Assembly: GCF_007860175.1 (NCBI RefSeq) | Contig: NZ_SJPX01000003.1 | Location: 204,552 to 268,551, forward strand | From: Rubripirellula reticaptiva | GTDB lineage: Bacteria; Planctomycetota; Planctomycetia; Pirellulales; Pirellulaceae | Reading direction: 5' to 3' | Length of the DNA stretch: 64,000 nucleotides | In this document: positions 35,000 to 44,764 of the stretch, in pieces | Layout of the letters: each line of letters opens with the position of its first letter | How positions within the stretch are numbered: the first letter of the stretch is position 1 | The notes under the pieces: generated by a model | What the model was told of the DNA's origin: nothing | Database searches by the model: none | What the model saw: the letters and a program-made list of their open reading frames with translations, nothing else | Position numbers and translations under genes: made by a program

Positions 35000-36163
35000 A
35001 TGAAGAACTTTAGAAAGGCTCGGACTGGCTTTACGCTAGTCGAGTTGCTGGTCGTCATCGCCATCATTGGCGTGCTGGTCGGCCTGCTCTTACCCGCTGT
35101 CCAAGCGGCTCGTGAAGCGGCGCGACGAATGAGTTGCAGTAACAACTTCAAGCAACTTGGACTTGGACTGCACAACTACCATTCGGCGTTCAAGAAGCTT
35201 CCCAAACAGAGCGGCGGTACTTACGAAAACCCAGGTAATCGCAACCTTCAGAGTTTTCTGATCGGATTGACGCCGTTCATCGAACAGCAAGCGATTTGGG
35301 AAATGATCGCTAATCCCCGCGCAGTGAATCACAACGGCTCCGCGAAGAGCCCGGTATTCCCAGCGATGGGCCCTGTGCCGTGGGACCGAAACTACACGCC
35401 GTGGGTTACGCAAATCGGTACCTACCGGTGCCCAAGCGATCCCAATCAACCACCGGCGAACTTTGAAGGCTTCACCAACTACGCCGCTTGCATTGGTGAC
35501 GGAATCGCTAGTAACAATCACTCATGCATTGATCAAAACGGACTTGAATTGGGTTGGTGTACACCACGTCGCGGATCCTACAATCGAGGGTTCTTCCAAA
35601 CGCGGTACCAAACGTCATTTCGGGACATACTGGACGGGCTTAGCAACACCATTGCGTGTGGCGAAATCCTAACAGACAACGGCACCCTTGAAGTCAATTC
35701 GACGGTAGTCAATCGAGGCAACGATGCATCCTTTTTCATCACGCCATCGAACTGTGAAAGCACGATCGACCCGCTTCGCCCGAGCTTCCACGTGCAAGGT
35801 ACGAATACCAACAATTGGGGTTCGTCCCAGAACAAGGGAATGCGATGGACCGATGGTCGTCCTGTAATGACAAGTGTCACAACAATCATGGCACCCAACA
35901 AAGTCAGTTGTGCTTATTCGGGTGACGGATCCGATGGAATGTTTACCGTCGGTAGCCGCCACCAAGGTGGTGCCCACGTCTTGATGGGTGACGGAGCAGT
36001 GAAGTTCATCACCGATTCGATCGAAGCCGGTGATAAAAACGCGAACTCACCCGCTTGGCCAGTGAACACCTCAACGACTCCACCAGGTGGCCAAAGCCCC
36101 TATGGACTTTGGGGTGCACTTGGTACTCGCGATACCCGAGAAAACGTTGCCGTTCCTGACTGA
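35000..36163 (+). CDS. DUF1559 pseudopilin-like protein
   Basis: A 387-residue protein from ATG 35000, with GGAAGG about 6 nt upstream; the longer frame from 34787 would cross the small lipoprotein gene. Residues 10-30 are a type IV pilin-like N-terminus (GFTLVELLVVIAIIGVLVGL), then LLPAVQAAREAARRMSCSNN, the planctomycete DUF1559 signature. The body contains NFKQLGLGLHNYHSAFKKLP and, near the end, the H-X9-DG-type motif GSRHQGGAHVLMGDGAVKFI. Prepilin peptidase would cleave before Phe. Such proteins are expanded in planctomycetes and thought to form pili or envelope structures; function is unknown. A strong terminator follows. Confidence 0.93.
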   Translation: MKNFRKARTGFTLVELLVVIAIIGVLVGLLLPAVQAAREAARRMSCSNNFKQLGLGLHNYHSAFKKLPKQSGGTYENPGNRNLQSFLIGLTPFIEQQAIWEMIANPRAVNHNGSAKSPVFPAMGPVPWDRNYTPWVTQIGTYRCPSDPNQPPANFEGFTNYAACIGDGIASNNHSCIDQNGLELGWCTPRRGSYNRGFFQTRYQTSFRDILDGLSNTIACGEILTDNGTLEVNSTVVNRGNDASFFITPSNCESTIDPLRPSFHVQGTNTNNWGSSQNKGMRWTDGRPVMTSVTTIMAPNKVSCAYSGDGSDGMFTVGSRHQGGAHVLMGDGAVKFITDSIEAGDKNANSPAWPVNTSTTPPGGQSPYGLWGALGTRDTRENVAVPD

Positions 36164-36192
36164 TCAGCCTGCTACATCAACGCAAGACTTAG

Positions 36193-36223
36193 AAACCCGC
36201 GGGAGCCTTCTCGCGGGTTTTTT
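36193..36223 (+). terminator. Intrinsic terminator after DUF1559
   Basis: AAACCCGCG (36193-36201) and CGCGGGTTT (36212-36220) form a 9-bp GC-rich stem with a 10-nt loop, followed by a T-run of six including the stem end. It lies 30 nt after the DUF1559 stop. Confidence 0.9.
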
Positions 36224-36429
36224 CATGCGCGGTTCGTTTGTTGGGCTGCAACGAAGATCGGGACCCCGCCATTGCCCCCCGATGGGACTTCGATTCCACC
36301 AGCGCGACGATCAATTGAAATTCGTTGCAGGAATCCTCTTCAAAATCAATCAATGGACTTGGTGTTTCGGTTCCAGTAGACTTGGTCTTCCCACCTAGCC
36401 TTCCCACCTAAAAATCCCACAGTTCTCCG

Positions 36430-38433
36430 ATGTGGATTCTTCGCCTCGCGGCCTCTTGCATGATCCCCGTTGCGTTTTGCGCTGCTGCGATGAATGTCGG
36501 CGCAGGCACTGCGTGTGCTGATGAAAAAGACGCAGCGATTGCAGCCTGGGAATCGACCTACCAAAGCGACGTTTTGCCGATTTTGCGAGAACGTTGTGCT
36601 GAATGTCATCGTGGGGACGAGGCGGACGGTGGATTTGACCTCGACCGCTTCGCCAAATCCACGAGGCTTGCCAAAAAGTCGGATGTTTGGGATTCGGTTG
36701 GCAAACGACTTCGTCTAAACGAAATGCCACCCAGTGGAAGCCCTGGACTCAACGACCATCAAAAATCGATTTTGCATCGCTGGCTGGACGCGAAACCGGG
36801 ACAAGATTTGTGCAACCAAATTGCAACCGACGAAACGAAAGCGTGGTACCGCGGTTATGTGATGAGTCGGCGTTTGACTCGGACGGAATACGTCAATGCG
36901 ATGCGTGACCTGATTGGCATCGCAATCCGTGATCCATCGTCGATTCCTTCGGATGGATCCGGCGGCGAAGGCTTCGACACGGCGGGGGATTCATTGTTCA
37001 CGTCAACGATCCATATTGAGCAGTACTTGTCGCTCGCTTCACAAATGATCGACTCGATCTTGTTGGCACCAGCCCAGAATGCCAGTGAAGGTCGCTCACC
37101 CGATCAACTCGCCGCGCGTGAACGACTGTTCGCCCCGACTGACAAAAACAGCACGTTGGATCGTAACGCAGCAAGTACGATCGTGTCGACGTTTGCCAGA
37201 CGTGCCTGGCGCCGACCGATCGGCTCCGAAGAACTTGAACGCTTGCTTGCTCTCTACGATCACGCAAAGTCGAGAGACGCAGAATTTGACACGGCCGTTG
37301 GTCAATCTTTGAAGGCAGTACTGATCTCCCCGAACTTTTTGTTTGTCGTTGAAACCGAGACTGCCAAAGGTGGGGTCCAGCGTCTTACCCCCCATCAATT
37401 GGCGACCCGAATGGCGCTGCTTATTTGGTCGTCCATTCCGGATGACGAGTTGCTAGACGCCGCCGACGCAGGCGAACTTGACACCGACGAACAGGTGATC
37501 GCACAAACGCGTCGCATGCTGGCCGATCCGAAAGCTCGTGCGATCGGCGAGAACTTTGGCCTGCAGTGGCTCGGATTGGCAAATTTCATGACCGCCGTCC
37601 GTCCCGACGATGAAGTCTATCCAGAGTTCAACGAACAACTTGCTGGTGATCTACGCGAAGAAGCCATCCGAATGGTTTGGAGGCTGTTCAGTGAAGATCG
37701 TTCGCTTTTAGAAGTCATCGACAGCGACTCGATTGAAATCAACGGGCGTCTTGCTTCACACTACGGCGTCAACTTGCCCGACGACTCGTCGTGGCAGCGA
37801 GTCAAGACAAACGATCGACGTCGAGGCGGCGTGATCACGTTGGGCGCGGTGCTGATGTCGTCGTCGTATCCGCGGCGGACCAGTCCGGTTCTGCGAGGAC
37901 GATGGATGTTGGAAGAAGTGCTTGGTGACCGTGTTCCGCCACCACCACCGGGTGTTCCCGCACTCGACGCTGTCGTCGCCGAACGACCGATGACACTACG
38001 CGAGCGACTGGAACTGCATCGCCAGAGCCCTGTCTGTGCATCATGCCACGACCGAATGGATCCACTAGGCTTCGGCCTAGAAAACTTCGACGGACTAGGT
38101 CGATGGCGGGACAAGGATGGTGAGGCGGACATCAATGCAACAGGAAAACTTCCAAGCGGCGAATCATTCGACGGTCCGGAACAGTTGAAACAAATCCTGA
38201 TGACAAGGTCATCGGACTTTGAGACTCATTTTGTCAAAAAGATAGTTGGATTTGCCCTTGGGCGAGCACTTTCGAGCTTCGACGACTGCGTCATTCAGGA
38301 TTGCCGAAAGGCATTGGCCGCCAACGACCACCGGGCGTCCTATGTGCTTGAGACAATCGTAACTAGCTATCCGTTTCAACATCGTTTTTTCAAAGCCGCT
38401 GAATCAGCAGCCGAATCTGACGTTCAGCCGTGA
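36430..38433 (+). CDS. DUF1592/DUF1588 planctomycete cytochrome-type protein
   Basis: A 667-residue secreted protein with a signal peptide in the first 30 residues. The N-terminus has a haem-binding CXXCH (RERCAECHRGDEADGG, the PSCyt1-type domain), followed by the five-domain set typical of planctomycetes: DUF1587 (RLTRTEYVNAMRDLIGI), DUF1595/DUF1592 (ARRAWRRPIGSEELERL, then HQLATRMALLIWSSIPDDEL), DUF1588 (RRGGVITLGAVLMSSSYPRR, then PVCASCHDRMDPLGFGLENF, a second CXXCH), and DUF1585 (KIVGFALGRALSSFD). Partner of the DUF1552 protein just downstream, with which it overlaps by 4 nt (GTGA). The role of this pair is not established; the two CXXCH motifs suggest a c-type cytochrome. Confidence 0.93.
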   Translation: MWILRLAASCMIPVAFCAAAMNVGAGTACADEKDAAIAAWESTYQSDVLPILRERCAECHRGDEADGGFDLDRFAKSTRLAKKSDVWDSVGKRLRLNEMPPSGSPGLNDHQKSILHRWLDAKPGQDLCNQIATDETKAWYRGYVMSRRLTRTEYVNAMRDLIGIAIRDPSSIPSDGSGGEGFDTAGDSLFTSTIHIEQYLSLASQMIDSILLAPAQNASEGRSPDQLAARERLFAPTDKNSTLDRNAASTIVSTFARRAWRRPIGSEELERLLALYDHAKSRDAEFDTAVGQSLKAVLISPNFLFVVETETAKGGVQRLTPHQLATRMALLIWSSIPDDELLDAADAGELDTDEQVIAQTRRMLADPKARAIGENFGLQWLGLANFMTAVRPDDEVYPEFNEQLAGDLREEAIRMVWRLFSEDRSLLEVIDSDSIEINGRLASHYGVNLPDDSSWQRVKTNDRRRGGVITLGAVLMSSSYPRRTSPVLRGRWMLEEVLGDRVPPPPPGVPALDAVVAERPMTLRERLELHRQSPVCASCHDRMDPLGFGLENFDGLGRWRDKDGEADINATGKLPSGESFDGPEQLKQILMTRSSDFETHFVKKIVGFALGRALSSFDDCVIQDCRKALAANDHRASYVLETIVTSYPFQHRFFKAAESAAESDVQP

Positions 38434-39815
38434 ACCCAATCGCGAGTGCCAATATGAATCCGATGCAACCAGGCCAACGACGTCCCATCTTGTCACGACG
38501 ACATTTCTTGCAAGGCAGCAGTGTGATGTTAGGGATGCCGTTGATGGGATCTCTTCACGCAAAAGAAAAGTCTGCCGATGAAACTTCGGCACCGCTTCGC
38601 ACCGCATTCTTGTACTTTCCCAATGGCGTTTGGGAAAAAGACTGGGTTCCACAGACGACCGGCAGCGACTTCAAGCTTTCTCCTTCACTTGAACCGCTTG
38701 CGAAAGTGCGAGATGACATTTTAGTGCTTTCGGGACTCGACAAACTGAACAGCCATAACGGCGATGGCCACTATGCAAAGACGGCCAACTTTTTGACCGG
38801 AATGCCTGTCGTGAAAACCACCGGCAAGGACATCAGCAGCGGCGGTGTTTCGGTTGATCAATTGATTGCCAAACATATTGGTAACCAAACGCCGATTCCA
38901 TCCCTGGAACTGGGAACCGAACCAGTCATCAGCGGCATCGACAGCAATGTTGGATTCACGCGGCTTTACGGGTCGCACATTTCATGGCAAACCGCGACCC
39001 GGCCAATCGCAAAAGAGATCAATCCGCACACCGTCTATCAGCGTCTGTTCGGCAAGAAATCGGACACCGACAACCGCGAGGCTGAATCGCACACGAACTT
39101 GCTGGACTATGTGCTGGACGATGCCAAACGCATTCGCGGGAAACTGGGACGCGATGACCAATTCAAGATGGACGAGTACTTGGATGCCGTTCGCGCGGTT
39201 GAACGAAGAATCGAATTTTCTAGTCGCAATGCAGCGCGTTCCTGGGAACCATCGCCCGAAGAGAAACGTGTCGCTGGAATTGATCCAGGAATGCCGACCG
39301 AGTTTCCAGAACACATCGACGTAATGCTGGATTTGATGGTGTTGGCGTTCCAAACCGACTCGACTCGTGTCGCGTCCTTTATGTTTGCTAACGACGTTTC
39401 GTCCCGCAACTTCTCATTCATCGATGGCGTGAAAGGCGGACACCATGAACTGTCTCATCACGAAAACAACGACAGCAAGATCGCTCAGTACCAGAAGATC
39501 AATCGCTGGCACGTCGAGAAGTTTGCACGGATGCTGGAAAAGATGAAAGCGATCAAAGAGGGCGAGGGCACCTTACTAGACAACAGCATGATCATGTTCG
39601 GGTCGAGCTTTTCCGACGGCAACCGACACGACCCCGACAACTTGCCAATCGTGTTGGCTGGTCGTGGTGGCGGTTCATTGAAAACCGGTCGCCACTTGGC
39701 TGCCGACGGAATGGTTCCGCTTTGCAATCTGTACCTGTCGATGCTACGGCAACATGGAATCCCGCAAGAGAGCTTCGGCGACAGCAACGGTGAACTAGCC
39801 GGCCTGCGCGGTTAA
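38430..39815 (+). CDS. DUF1552 protein with Tat signal
   Basis: A 461-residue protein (453 from ATG 38454) of the DUF1552 family. The GTG start at 38430 overlaps the upstream stop, so the two genes are probably translated together. The twin-arginine signal is RRHFLQGSSVMLGMPLMG, then mature domains with FPNGVWEKDWVPQ, DILVLSGLDKLNSHNGDGHY, and the C-terminal MIMFGSSFSDGNRHDPDNLP. DUF1552 proteins always accompany DUF1592 cytochromes in planctomycetes. The Tat signal indicates export of a folded, probably metal-binding protein; the reaction is unknown. Confidence 0.93.
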   Translation: MNPIASANMNPMQPGQRRPILSRRHFLQGSSVMLGMPLMGSLHAKEKSADETSAPLRTAFLYFPNGVWEKDWVPQTTGSDFKLSPSLEPLAKVRDDILVLSGLDKLNSHNGDGHYAKTANFLTGMPVVKTTGKDISSGGVSVDQLIAKHIGNQTPIPSLELGTEPVISGIDSNVGFTRLYGSHISWQTATRPIAKEINPHTVYQRLFGKKSDTDNREAESHTNLLDYVLDDAKRIRGKLGRDDQFKMDEYLDAVRAVERRIEFSSRNAARSWEPSPEEKRVAGIDPGMPTEFPEHIDVMLDLMVLAFQTDSTRVASFMFANDVSSRNFSFIDGVKGGHHELSHHENNDSKIAQYQKINRWHVEKFARMLEKMKAIKEGEGTLLDNSMIMFGSSFSDGNRHDPDNLPIVLAGRGGGSLKTGRHLAADGMVPLCNLYLSMLRQHGIPQESFGDSNGELAGLRG

Positions 39816-39853
39816 ACGGCGCAATAAAACGGCAAAGCTAGGTTGACCGCGTT

Positions 39854-41491
39854 CTATTCGGACAGTCCGCGGCGGGCTCGCAAACGTGCCACCATTGCAG
39901 CAGTCGCGGCAGCGATCAACACAATGCTGAAGGCAAAGTAGCCCAACACAACCTTTAAGTTGCCAAGATTGGCGGGATCACCGTCTGGATTACGTTTTAG
40001 ATTTTCGTCGAGCGGAATCGAAAACAGTGCGGAAAACGGACTCGTCACGCCCATCCACTGAGCCGACATGATCTGTTCCGGTGCAAAGTCCAGGATCTCC
40101 ATCAGAGTTGTGATCGTTGGCGGCGCGACATACAGCAGTAGCAAGATGACGTAAGTGCTGAGCAACGCGATGGATGTTTTCTTGGCGAACAACGAACTCG
40201 TTAACGCCACCACCGCATTGACCAAACAAACCGCCAAGACAATCGCGAACATGGCGATCACGGCCGCCCAGTTGGACCAAAAACTAGTGTTCAGCGCCGT
40301 GCCCAGTAGTAACGGCCACAGCAAGAAGCCCGTCAGAACGGCCGAGATCCGGAAACCGACGACAAACTTACCCCACAGAATTTGCCATGGCGTCAGCGAT
40401 GTCGTTAGCAACAGGTCAAGCGTCTCGCGTTCTCGTTCGCTTGTCATGCTGCCGGCCAGAAAAACGGGACCGACCAACATATTGAACACGATCACGTAGA
40501 CCGAAAACCAAGCGCATCGATCCATCATCCAAAACAGAAACACGCCCATCAACGGGATCGCCAAAAGCATGCTGATTTGAATCACCAGCCTTAACATCAG
40601 CGTCCCTTGACTGAAGATCTCGCTGTGCATTTCTTTGTCGTAGACAGGGTTGGTTCCGTCCGCCATCAACTCTTGTTTCTTTGGCGGCGCAAACAACCGG
40701 TCCGGAAACTGGTCCGGCTGGATCACCAGACCGACCGCTTGTTCGGATTCCTTTTCCAAGTCGATCACATCTTTGCCTTCGCTGCCCACATCCGGCGGGT
40801 ACAGCATCCGACCGGCAGCAGACGCACACATCAAAATCACCGCCGACAGCACAAATGCCGGAACGACCAAGACTGCCAACTTCAAACGCAATTCGCCATT
40901 GCCTTCGAGCGACCACCAAAACAGGACCGCTCCCATCACCAGCGGCAAGATCAACAAATAACTGACTACCAGCGAACTGCTGGTCCGCGAAAAATAGCTG
41001 CTACAAAAAACACCGATCGCGCCGAACAGAATGACGGAGACGATCAATCCCAAATACGCCGCCAACACTTCGTAGACGCTAACGCCGCCCAGCGGCAAAC
41101 ACAGCACGATGATCGGCAACGACGCCAGAATCAGCATGCCCAGGTGAGTTAGCGAAGCCACCATCTTGCCGAACACAATCGCCCCCGGACGCAGCGGGCT
41201 GGCTAATAACATTTCGTACGTGCGCCGTTCTTTTTCGCCCGTGATCGTGCCCGCAGCAAAGCTTGGCGCCATCAGCGACGCGATCACGTATTGACCCAAA
41301 AAGAAAATGTTGACCAGCTTCTTGGCACTCGGTGGGTTGGTCGTCAAATCAAGGCGTTGATCGGTCGGCCAAGCGATCAGAACAACTCCGGCCAACAGCA
41401 ACTGGTAAACCGCCAGCAATAGAAACGCACGGTTGGTTCGCAAATTGACCAACAGTTCGCGTTGCAGAACAGGATTCTCGAAAACGTACAT
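39854..41491 (-). CDS. Double-length ABC-2 type permease
   Basis: A 545-residue membrane protein from ATG 41491. Two ABC-2-like halves are fused: the first begins FENPVLQRELLVNLRTNRAF and contains AAGTITGEKERRTYEMLLAS, then the second begins GTNPVYDKEMHSEIFSQGTL and contains LAGSMTSERERETLDLLLTT. Each has about six helices and the conserved 'E...T...LL..P/SL.P' element before a transmembrane segment. A matching ATPase is absent from the neighbourhood. Likely an exporter or membrane-remodelling permease; substrate unknown. It is convergent with DUF1552, only 38 nt apart. Confidence 0.85.
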   Translation of the reverse strand: MYVFENPVLQRELLVNLRTNRAFLLLAVYQLLLAGVVLIAWPTDQRLDLTTNPPSAKKLVNIFFLGQYVIASLMAPSFAAGTITGEKERRTYEMLLASPLRPGAIVFGKMVASLTHLGMLILASLPIIVLCLPLGGVSVYEVLAAYLGLIVSVILFGAIGVFCSSYFSRTSSSLVVSYLLILPLVMGAVLFWWSLEGNGELRLKLAVLVVPAFVLSAVILMCASAAGRMLYPPDVGSEGKDVIDLEKESEQAVGLVIQPDQFPDRLFAPPKKQELMADGTNPVYDKEMHSEIFSQGTLMLRLVIQISMLLAIPLMGVFLFWMMDRCAWFSVYVIVFNMLVGPVFLAGSMTSERERETLDLLLTTSLTPWQILWGKFVVGFRISAVLTGFLLWPLLLGTALNTSFWSNWAAVIAMFAIVLAVCLVNAVVALTSSLFAKKTSIALLSTYVILLLLYVAPPTITTLMEILDFAPEQIMSAQWMGVTSPFSALFSIPLDENLKRNPDGDPANLGNLKVVLGYFAFSIVLIAAATAAMVARLRARRGLSE

Positions 41492-41549
41492 CAGCGTTCC
41501 GCTGGCTTTGGTCGGGATATTCGTCAGCAATGTTCAAAACGAATGCTGC

Positions 41550-42713
41550 CTAAGATAACCGAGTCTTCGACGCCTCGCCGGCTTGTTCGACAACATAGGT
41601 CGGAACGGCATAACCCGGCAAACGTTTCGTCAACTGATCGATCAGGTCGCGTCCAGTCGATTCAGATACTTCGAAATGGGCCGCACCTTGAACACGATCA
41701 AGTTGGTGCAAGTAATATGGGCTGATTCGGTGATCAACCAAGCGGGTGCAAAGCTGAGCAAGTGTTTCAACATTGTCATTTACACCTCGCAACAGCACGG
41801 CTTGATTCAAGACCGGAATGCCCGCGTCAATCAACTTGTTAGTCGCCGCGACCACGGCGTAATCGATCTCCGCAGCGTGATTGGCGTGGATGACAAACCA
41901 AGCCGTCAAACGACTTTGCCGCAGCCGATCAACCAAAGCGTCGGTGACTCGCTGGGGAATGACAACAGGCATGCGAGAGTGAAAGCGAATCCGTTGGACG
42001 TGCGGGATCGACTCGATTTTCGATATCAAGGCATCCAGTTTCGCATCAGTAAGCGTAAGCGGATCACCACCACTTAGGATGACTTCGTCAACACTAATGG
42101 ACTTTTTCAAATACTCGATTGCCGGACGATAGTTGTCATTTTGCGAGCCGGCATCGGAATAGGGAAACTGACGCCGAAAGCAGTAACGACAATGGACTCC
42201 GCAAGCCCCCGTCGTTACGACCAGCGCCCGTCCACCGTACTTGTGCAGCAACCCGCCCGCAACAAGCGCCTGCATGTCGCCAACCGGATCGGATGAAAAC
42301 CCAGGCCGATCAAGGTCATCTTCCGCCGAGATCGGCATGACTTGCATTAGCAGGGGGTCATTGGGATCGCGATGGCGCATTCGGCGGAGAAATTCGAGTG
42401 GTACAAAGGTCGGAAAATCCGACTCTCCGTCCGGGGAATTCGCAGCGGGCAGATCAAGGGCCTCACGAAGTTGCGCCGACGACCGAATTGCGCGTTTCAT
42501 TGCCACTTGCCACGACACGACGTCGGCGAGATCATCCTTGGCCGAGTTGCAACCCATCGGGACAAGACCGGGGGATGTCGCTAGAATTTCGACCGAAGGG
42601 ATCGCCGAGACACGATTACCCGGACTGGTTGGAAGACCATCGCCCGGCGAATTGGCTGCCAAACGGTCGTCTTGAGTGATTCGACTCAACAAAAATCCCC
42701 GCACATTACCCAC
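41550..42713 (-). CDS. epmB: EF-P beta-lysylation protein EpmB (lysine 2,3-aminomutase-like)
   Basis: A radical SAM enzyme, about 387 residues from GTG 42713 (GGGAG 7 nt upstream); longer frames would run into efp. The CX3CX2C iron-sulfur site is CGVHCRYCFRRQFPYSDA, followed by DEVILSGGDPLTLTD and IRFHSRMPVVIPQRV, then INHANE-equivalent VIHANHAAEIDYAV and LLRGVNDNVETLAQL, PYYLHQLDRVQGAAHFEVSE. This sequence order closely follows E. coli EpmB. The enzyme converts alpha-lysine to beta-lysine for modification of EF-P at Lys34. It lies head to head with efp, separated by only 36 bp. EpmA (GenX) is not in the window. Confidence 0.9.
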   Translation of the reverse strand: MGNVRGFLLSRITQDDRLAANSPGDGLPTSPGNRVSAIPSVEILATSPGLVPMGCNSAKDDLADVVSWQVAMKRAIRSSAQLREALDLPAANSPDGESDFPTFVPLEFLRRMRHRDPNDPLLMQVMPISAEDDLDRPGFSSDPVGDMQALVAGGLLHKYGGRALVVTTGACGVHCRYCFRRQFPYSDAGSQNDNYRPAIEYLKKSISVDEVILSGGDPLTLTDAKLDALISKIESIPHVQRIRFHSRMPVVIPQRVTDALVDRLRQSRLTAWFVIHANHAAEIDYAVVAATNKLIDAGIPVLNQAVLLRGVNDNVETLAQLCTRLVDHRISPYYLHQLDRVQGAAHFEVSESTGRDLIDQLTKRLPGYAVPTYVVEQAGEASKTRLS

Positions 42714-42749
42714 TCTTCGACTCCCTCTTGAACGGAGCCAGCAAAAACA

Positions 42750-43319
42750 ATGGCTACTTATAACACAAGTGACTTCAAAAAAGGTCTCAAGGTCCAAATC
42801 GACGGCGAGCCCTACTTGATGACGGAAATGACGTTCGTCAAACCAGGAAAAGGCAACGCCATGTACAAGTGCCGCCTGAAGAATCTGGTTCGCGGCACCA
42901 GCCTTGATCGCACCTACAAGGGTGGTGACTCTCTGGAATCAGCCGACGTCGAAACCACCGCCGTATCGTTCCTGTACCGTCAAGGTGTCGACTATGTCTT
43001 CATGAACCAAACGACGTTCGAACAGTACGAAGTGACGCCTGATGTTGCGGGTGAAATTTGGAAGTACCTGCTTGACGGTATGGTCTGCTCGATGACGCTC
43101 TACAACGGCAACGCAATCATTGTCGAGCCACCTACCCAAATTGACCTTACCGTCACCGAAACTCAGCCGGGCACGAAGGGAGACACAGCCACCAACGTCA
43201 CCAAGCCTGCGAAGGTTGAAACGGGCGCTGAATTCCAGGTGCCTGGCTTCATCAAGGAAGGTAACGTCATTAAAGTTGACACTCGCACGGGCGAATACGT
43301 CGAACGAGTCAGCAACTAG
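42750..43319 (+). CDS. efp: Elongation factor P
   Basis: A 189-residue protein of the usual length. The loop FVKPGKGNAMYKCRLKN contains Lys34, the residue beta-lysylated by EpmA/EpmB in gammaproteobacteria. KOW-like N-terminal and two OB-like domains follow, with VDYVFMNQTTFEQYEVTPDV in domain II and TRTGEYVERVSN at the C-terminus. EF-P enters the ribosomal E site and promotes peptide bond formation at polyproline stretches. GGAG lies about 10 nt before the ATG. Divergent pairing with epmB supports the beta-lysylation route. Confidence 0.96.
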   Translation: MATYNTSDFKKGLKVQIDGEPYLMTEMTFVKPGKGNAMYKCRLKNLVRGTSLDRTYKGGDSLESADVETTAVSFLYRQGVDYVFMNQTTFEQYEVTPDVAGEIWKYLLDGMVCSMTLYNGNAIIVEPPTQIDLTVTETQPGTKGDTATNVTKPAKVETGAEFQVPGFIKEGNVIKVDTRTGEYVERVSN

Positions 43320-43346
43320 TCCACCGTCTGCATCAAAGGTTCGCGC

Positions 43347-44696
43347 ATGTTCAACACTCTCTTTCTGCCCGAACTTCGAGAGATGTTGGCTTCGTCGAAT
43401 CGTGCGGAACTGGAAGAGTTTTGCCAAACTCTGAATGCTGGACGGACAGCCGAGTTCATGGAAGGACTCGCCAACGAAGAAGTTTGGCAGGTCTTACAGT
43501 TCGCACCTGCGAATCGACGTGCAGAAATCTTCGGCTACTTCGAGCACGAGCGACAAGTCGCCATGCTGGAGACTCACGAACCGCGTGAGGCCGCAGAGCT
43601 GATCGAGCAGATGCCGGCCGACGACCGAGTCGACTTGATCCAAGACCTGACGAGCGATCGAGTCGCACTTGTCTTGCCGCTGTTGCCGATTGGTGTTCGT
43701 CGCGACATCCAGCGACTGCAATCCTATCAAGACGGTACCGCCGGCGCGCTGATGACCAGCGAAGTGGCGATGCTCGAAGAGCATATGACCGTCAAAGATG
43801 CGCTTGACCAACTGGGACGACAATCGAGCGAACTGGAAACGATCTACTACTTGTACGTTGTTGATACCAACAATTTGCTATGCGGGATCGTGTCGACTCG
43901 GCAATTGGTATCGTCGCTAAAACATCCAGGCTTAACGCTTGGCGAGATCATGGAATCGGACGTGGTCGCCGTACTGGTGAGCGATGACCAAGAAACGGTT
44001 GCTGAAAAAGTCGAACGTTATAACTTGCTAGCGATCCCCGTCGTGGACACTGGCCGTCAATTGCTGGGCATCATCACGCACGATGACGTGATCGACGTCG
44101 TCCGAGAAGAACTGGCCGAAGACGCTCAGCGAATCGCGGCGGTCGAACCGCTGGAAGACAACTTTTTGCGAGTCGGGCTATGGACGCTGTGTTGGAAACG
44201 CGGCCTGTGGCTAACGATTTTGTTTTTCGCAGCTCTGCTAACAGCATTCGCGCTTCGGCACTACGAAGCCGACCTCGAAAAGTATGCTTGGTTGGTCTGG
44301 TTCATTCCGTTGATCATCAGTGCAGGCGGTAATTCGGGAAGCCAATCGGCGACCCTGGTAATCACCGCGATGACCAGCGGTGAAGTTCGTTTTCGCGATT
44401 GGCCCGTCGTGCTTCGGCGCGAGATCATCGTGTCGCTAGGTCTTGGCAGTTTTCTAGCGATGATCGGTTTCAGCGTTGCGTTGTTCATTGCGCCATCGAT
44501 TCGCGATGCCTGTGTCATTCCTTCGACGTTGTTGCTAGTGATCGTCTGCGGATGCTTGTGCGGCGCAACACTACCGATCGCTTTCAAACGACTGGGCCTG
44601 GACCCGGCGATGATGAGCAACCCGTTCGTGGCCGGGATTGTTGACATTATGGGAATCGTAATTTACATCAATATCGCACGATTATTGATCGCTTGA
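43347..44696 (+). CDS. mgtE: Magnesium transporter MgtE
   Basis: A 449-residue protein beginning 27 nt after efp. The N-domain contains LQFAPANRRAEIFGYFEHE and EQMPADDRVDLIQDL; two CBS domains follow (TSEVAMLEEHMTVKDALDQL; GEIMESDVVAVLVSDDQETV), then five membrane helices with the selectivity motif PLIISAGGNSGSQSATLVI and NPFVAGIVDIMGIVIYINIA. This is the full MgtE architecture; the channel is gated by cytosolic Mg2+ through the N and CBS domains. Co-direction with efp suggests shared transcription. Confidence 0.95.
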   Translation: MFNTLFLPELREMLASSNRAELEEFCQTLNAGRTAEFMEGLANEEVWQVLQFAPANRRAEIFGYFEHERQVAMLETHEPREAAELIEQMPADDRVDLIQDLTSDRVALVLPLLPIGVRRDIQRLQSYQDGTAGALMTSEVAMLEEHMTVKDALDQLGRQSSELETIYYLYVVDTNNLLCGIVSTRQLVSSLKHPGLTLGEIMESDVVAVLVSDDQETVAEKVERYNLLAIPVVDTGRQLLGIITHDDVIDVVREELAEDAQRIAAVEPLEDNFLRVGLWTLCWKRGLWLTILFFAALLTAFALRHYEADLEKYAWLVWFIPLIISAGGNSGSQSATLVITAMTSGEVRFRDWPVVLRREIIVSLGLGSFLAMIGFSVALFIAPSIRDACVIPSTLLLVIVCGCLCGATLPIAFKRLGLDPAMMSNPFVAGIVDIMGIVIYINIARLLIA

Positions 44697-44764
44697 TTGC
44701 AACGGCTTTTTATGGCTCTGATGCACGATTCTGTTTCCTACCATTTGCTTGCGAAGTTTTGTTC

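Noticed and set aside
36430-39815. DUF1592/DUF1552 pair as a novel system
   Set aside because: This is a well-known, highly repeated planctomycete gene pair; unusual but not new.
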